A DNA stretch of 52,898 nt from Gemmataceae bacterium (GTDB taxonomy: Bacteria; Planctomycetota; Planctomycetia; Gemmatales; Gemmataceae): positions 1 through 52,898 of the forward strand of contig SIAQ01000021.1 of the NCBI GenBank assembly GCA_009697105.1. The letters are read 5' to 3'. Within the stretch, counting starts at the first letter, position 1; each line of letters begins with the position of its first letter. The notes below the pieces were generated by a model. The model ran no database searches. It was not told where the DNA came from and saw nothing but the letters and a program-made list of their open reading frames with translations. Shown here one piece after another: positions 52,741 through 52,898 of the stretch. The position numbers and the translations under genes were made by a program.

Positions 52741-52898
52741 AGGCGACGATTCCTGGTGTCCTACTGCTATTGCACGAATAGGAGGCCGTTTTGTAGAAGA
52801 TAGGTTGTCACGGTAGCTTTCACCAGTTCCTGCCACGGATGGCATGCCATGGACGACCTCTCGAAATTCTGCTGCCAAGAAACCGCGTGCCCCGACTT

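Overview
The window comes from a GC-rich member of the Planctomycetota; I cannot name the family. Pointers are a PSCyt1/PSD1 (DUF1549/DUF1553) cytochrome-like protein, a secreted sulfatase with a HEAT-like tail, zinc-ribbon membrane proteins, a very long SecA with extra inserts, Uma2 and MNT/HEPN genes, and many spacers filled with palindromic repeats. I see no rRNA, tRNA, CRISPR array, phage or insertion-sequence transposase.

Layout. 1-6.1 kb: a truncated secreted esterase, a small membrane protein, an EamA-type exporter and a giant AsmA-like protein. 6.2-8.3 kb: an MNT/HEPN pair and a secreted propeller-like protein. 8.3-21.6 kb: LptF/G permease, RecD, a double GNAT, a zinc-ribbon membrane protein with an apparent frameshift, peptide deformylase, then recC-recB overlapping on the opposite strand. 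A complete RecBCD set is therefore present, but split. 21.6-27 kb: a sulfatase, then a co-oriented trio (HemW/HemN-like radical SAM protein, GcvH-like lipoyl protein, two-cluster ferredoxin) that may be an uncharacterised redox module. 27-34.6 kb: an Ntn-type C45 amidase, a DUF433 antitoxin with a frameshifted PIN-like partner, DapB, a Uma2 nuclease, a CaCA exchanger, an MFS transporter and a zinc-ligand-poor MDR oxidoreductase. 34.7-46.2 kb: a sugar-phosphate isomerase-like TIM barrel, a zinc-ribbon membrane protein, the PSD1 protein, an alpha/beta hydrolase, an MmcQ/YjbR protein and SecA. 46.3-52.9 kb: a decay-prone zone with a thioredoxin-like gene carrying in-frame TGA and TAG codons, a relic of a surface protein and a kinase-tail relic, mixed with small secreted proteins, a HEAT membrane protein and a tail-anchored protein with four Tudor-like repeats.

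The strongest unexplained signal lies between the genes. Most spacers hold inverted repeats of roughly a dozen families. Although their stems differ, most arms begin with a shared foot, (T/G/A)AGCC or TAACC, and end with its complement. Several lie concentrically inside one another at 1464-1670, 8315-8780 and 31614-32050. Several begin within a few bases of a stop codon, and four supply that stop. One family (13801, 13852, 23598, 35967) keeps a fixed loop while both sides of its stem change together, as a structured nucleic acid would.
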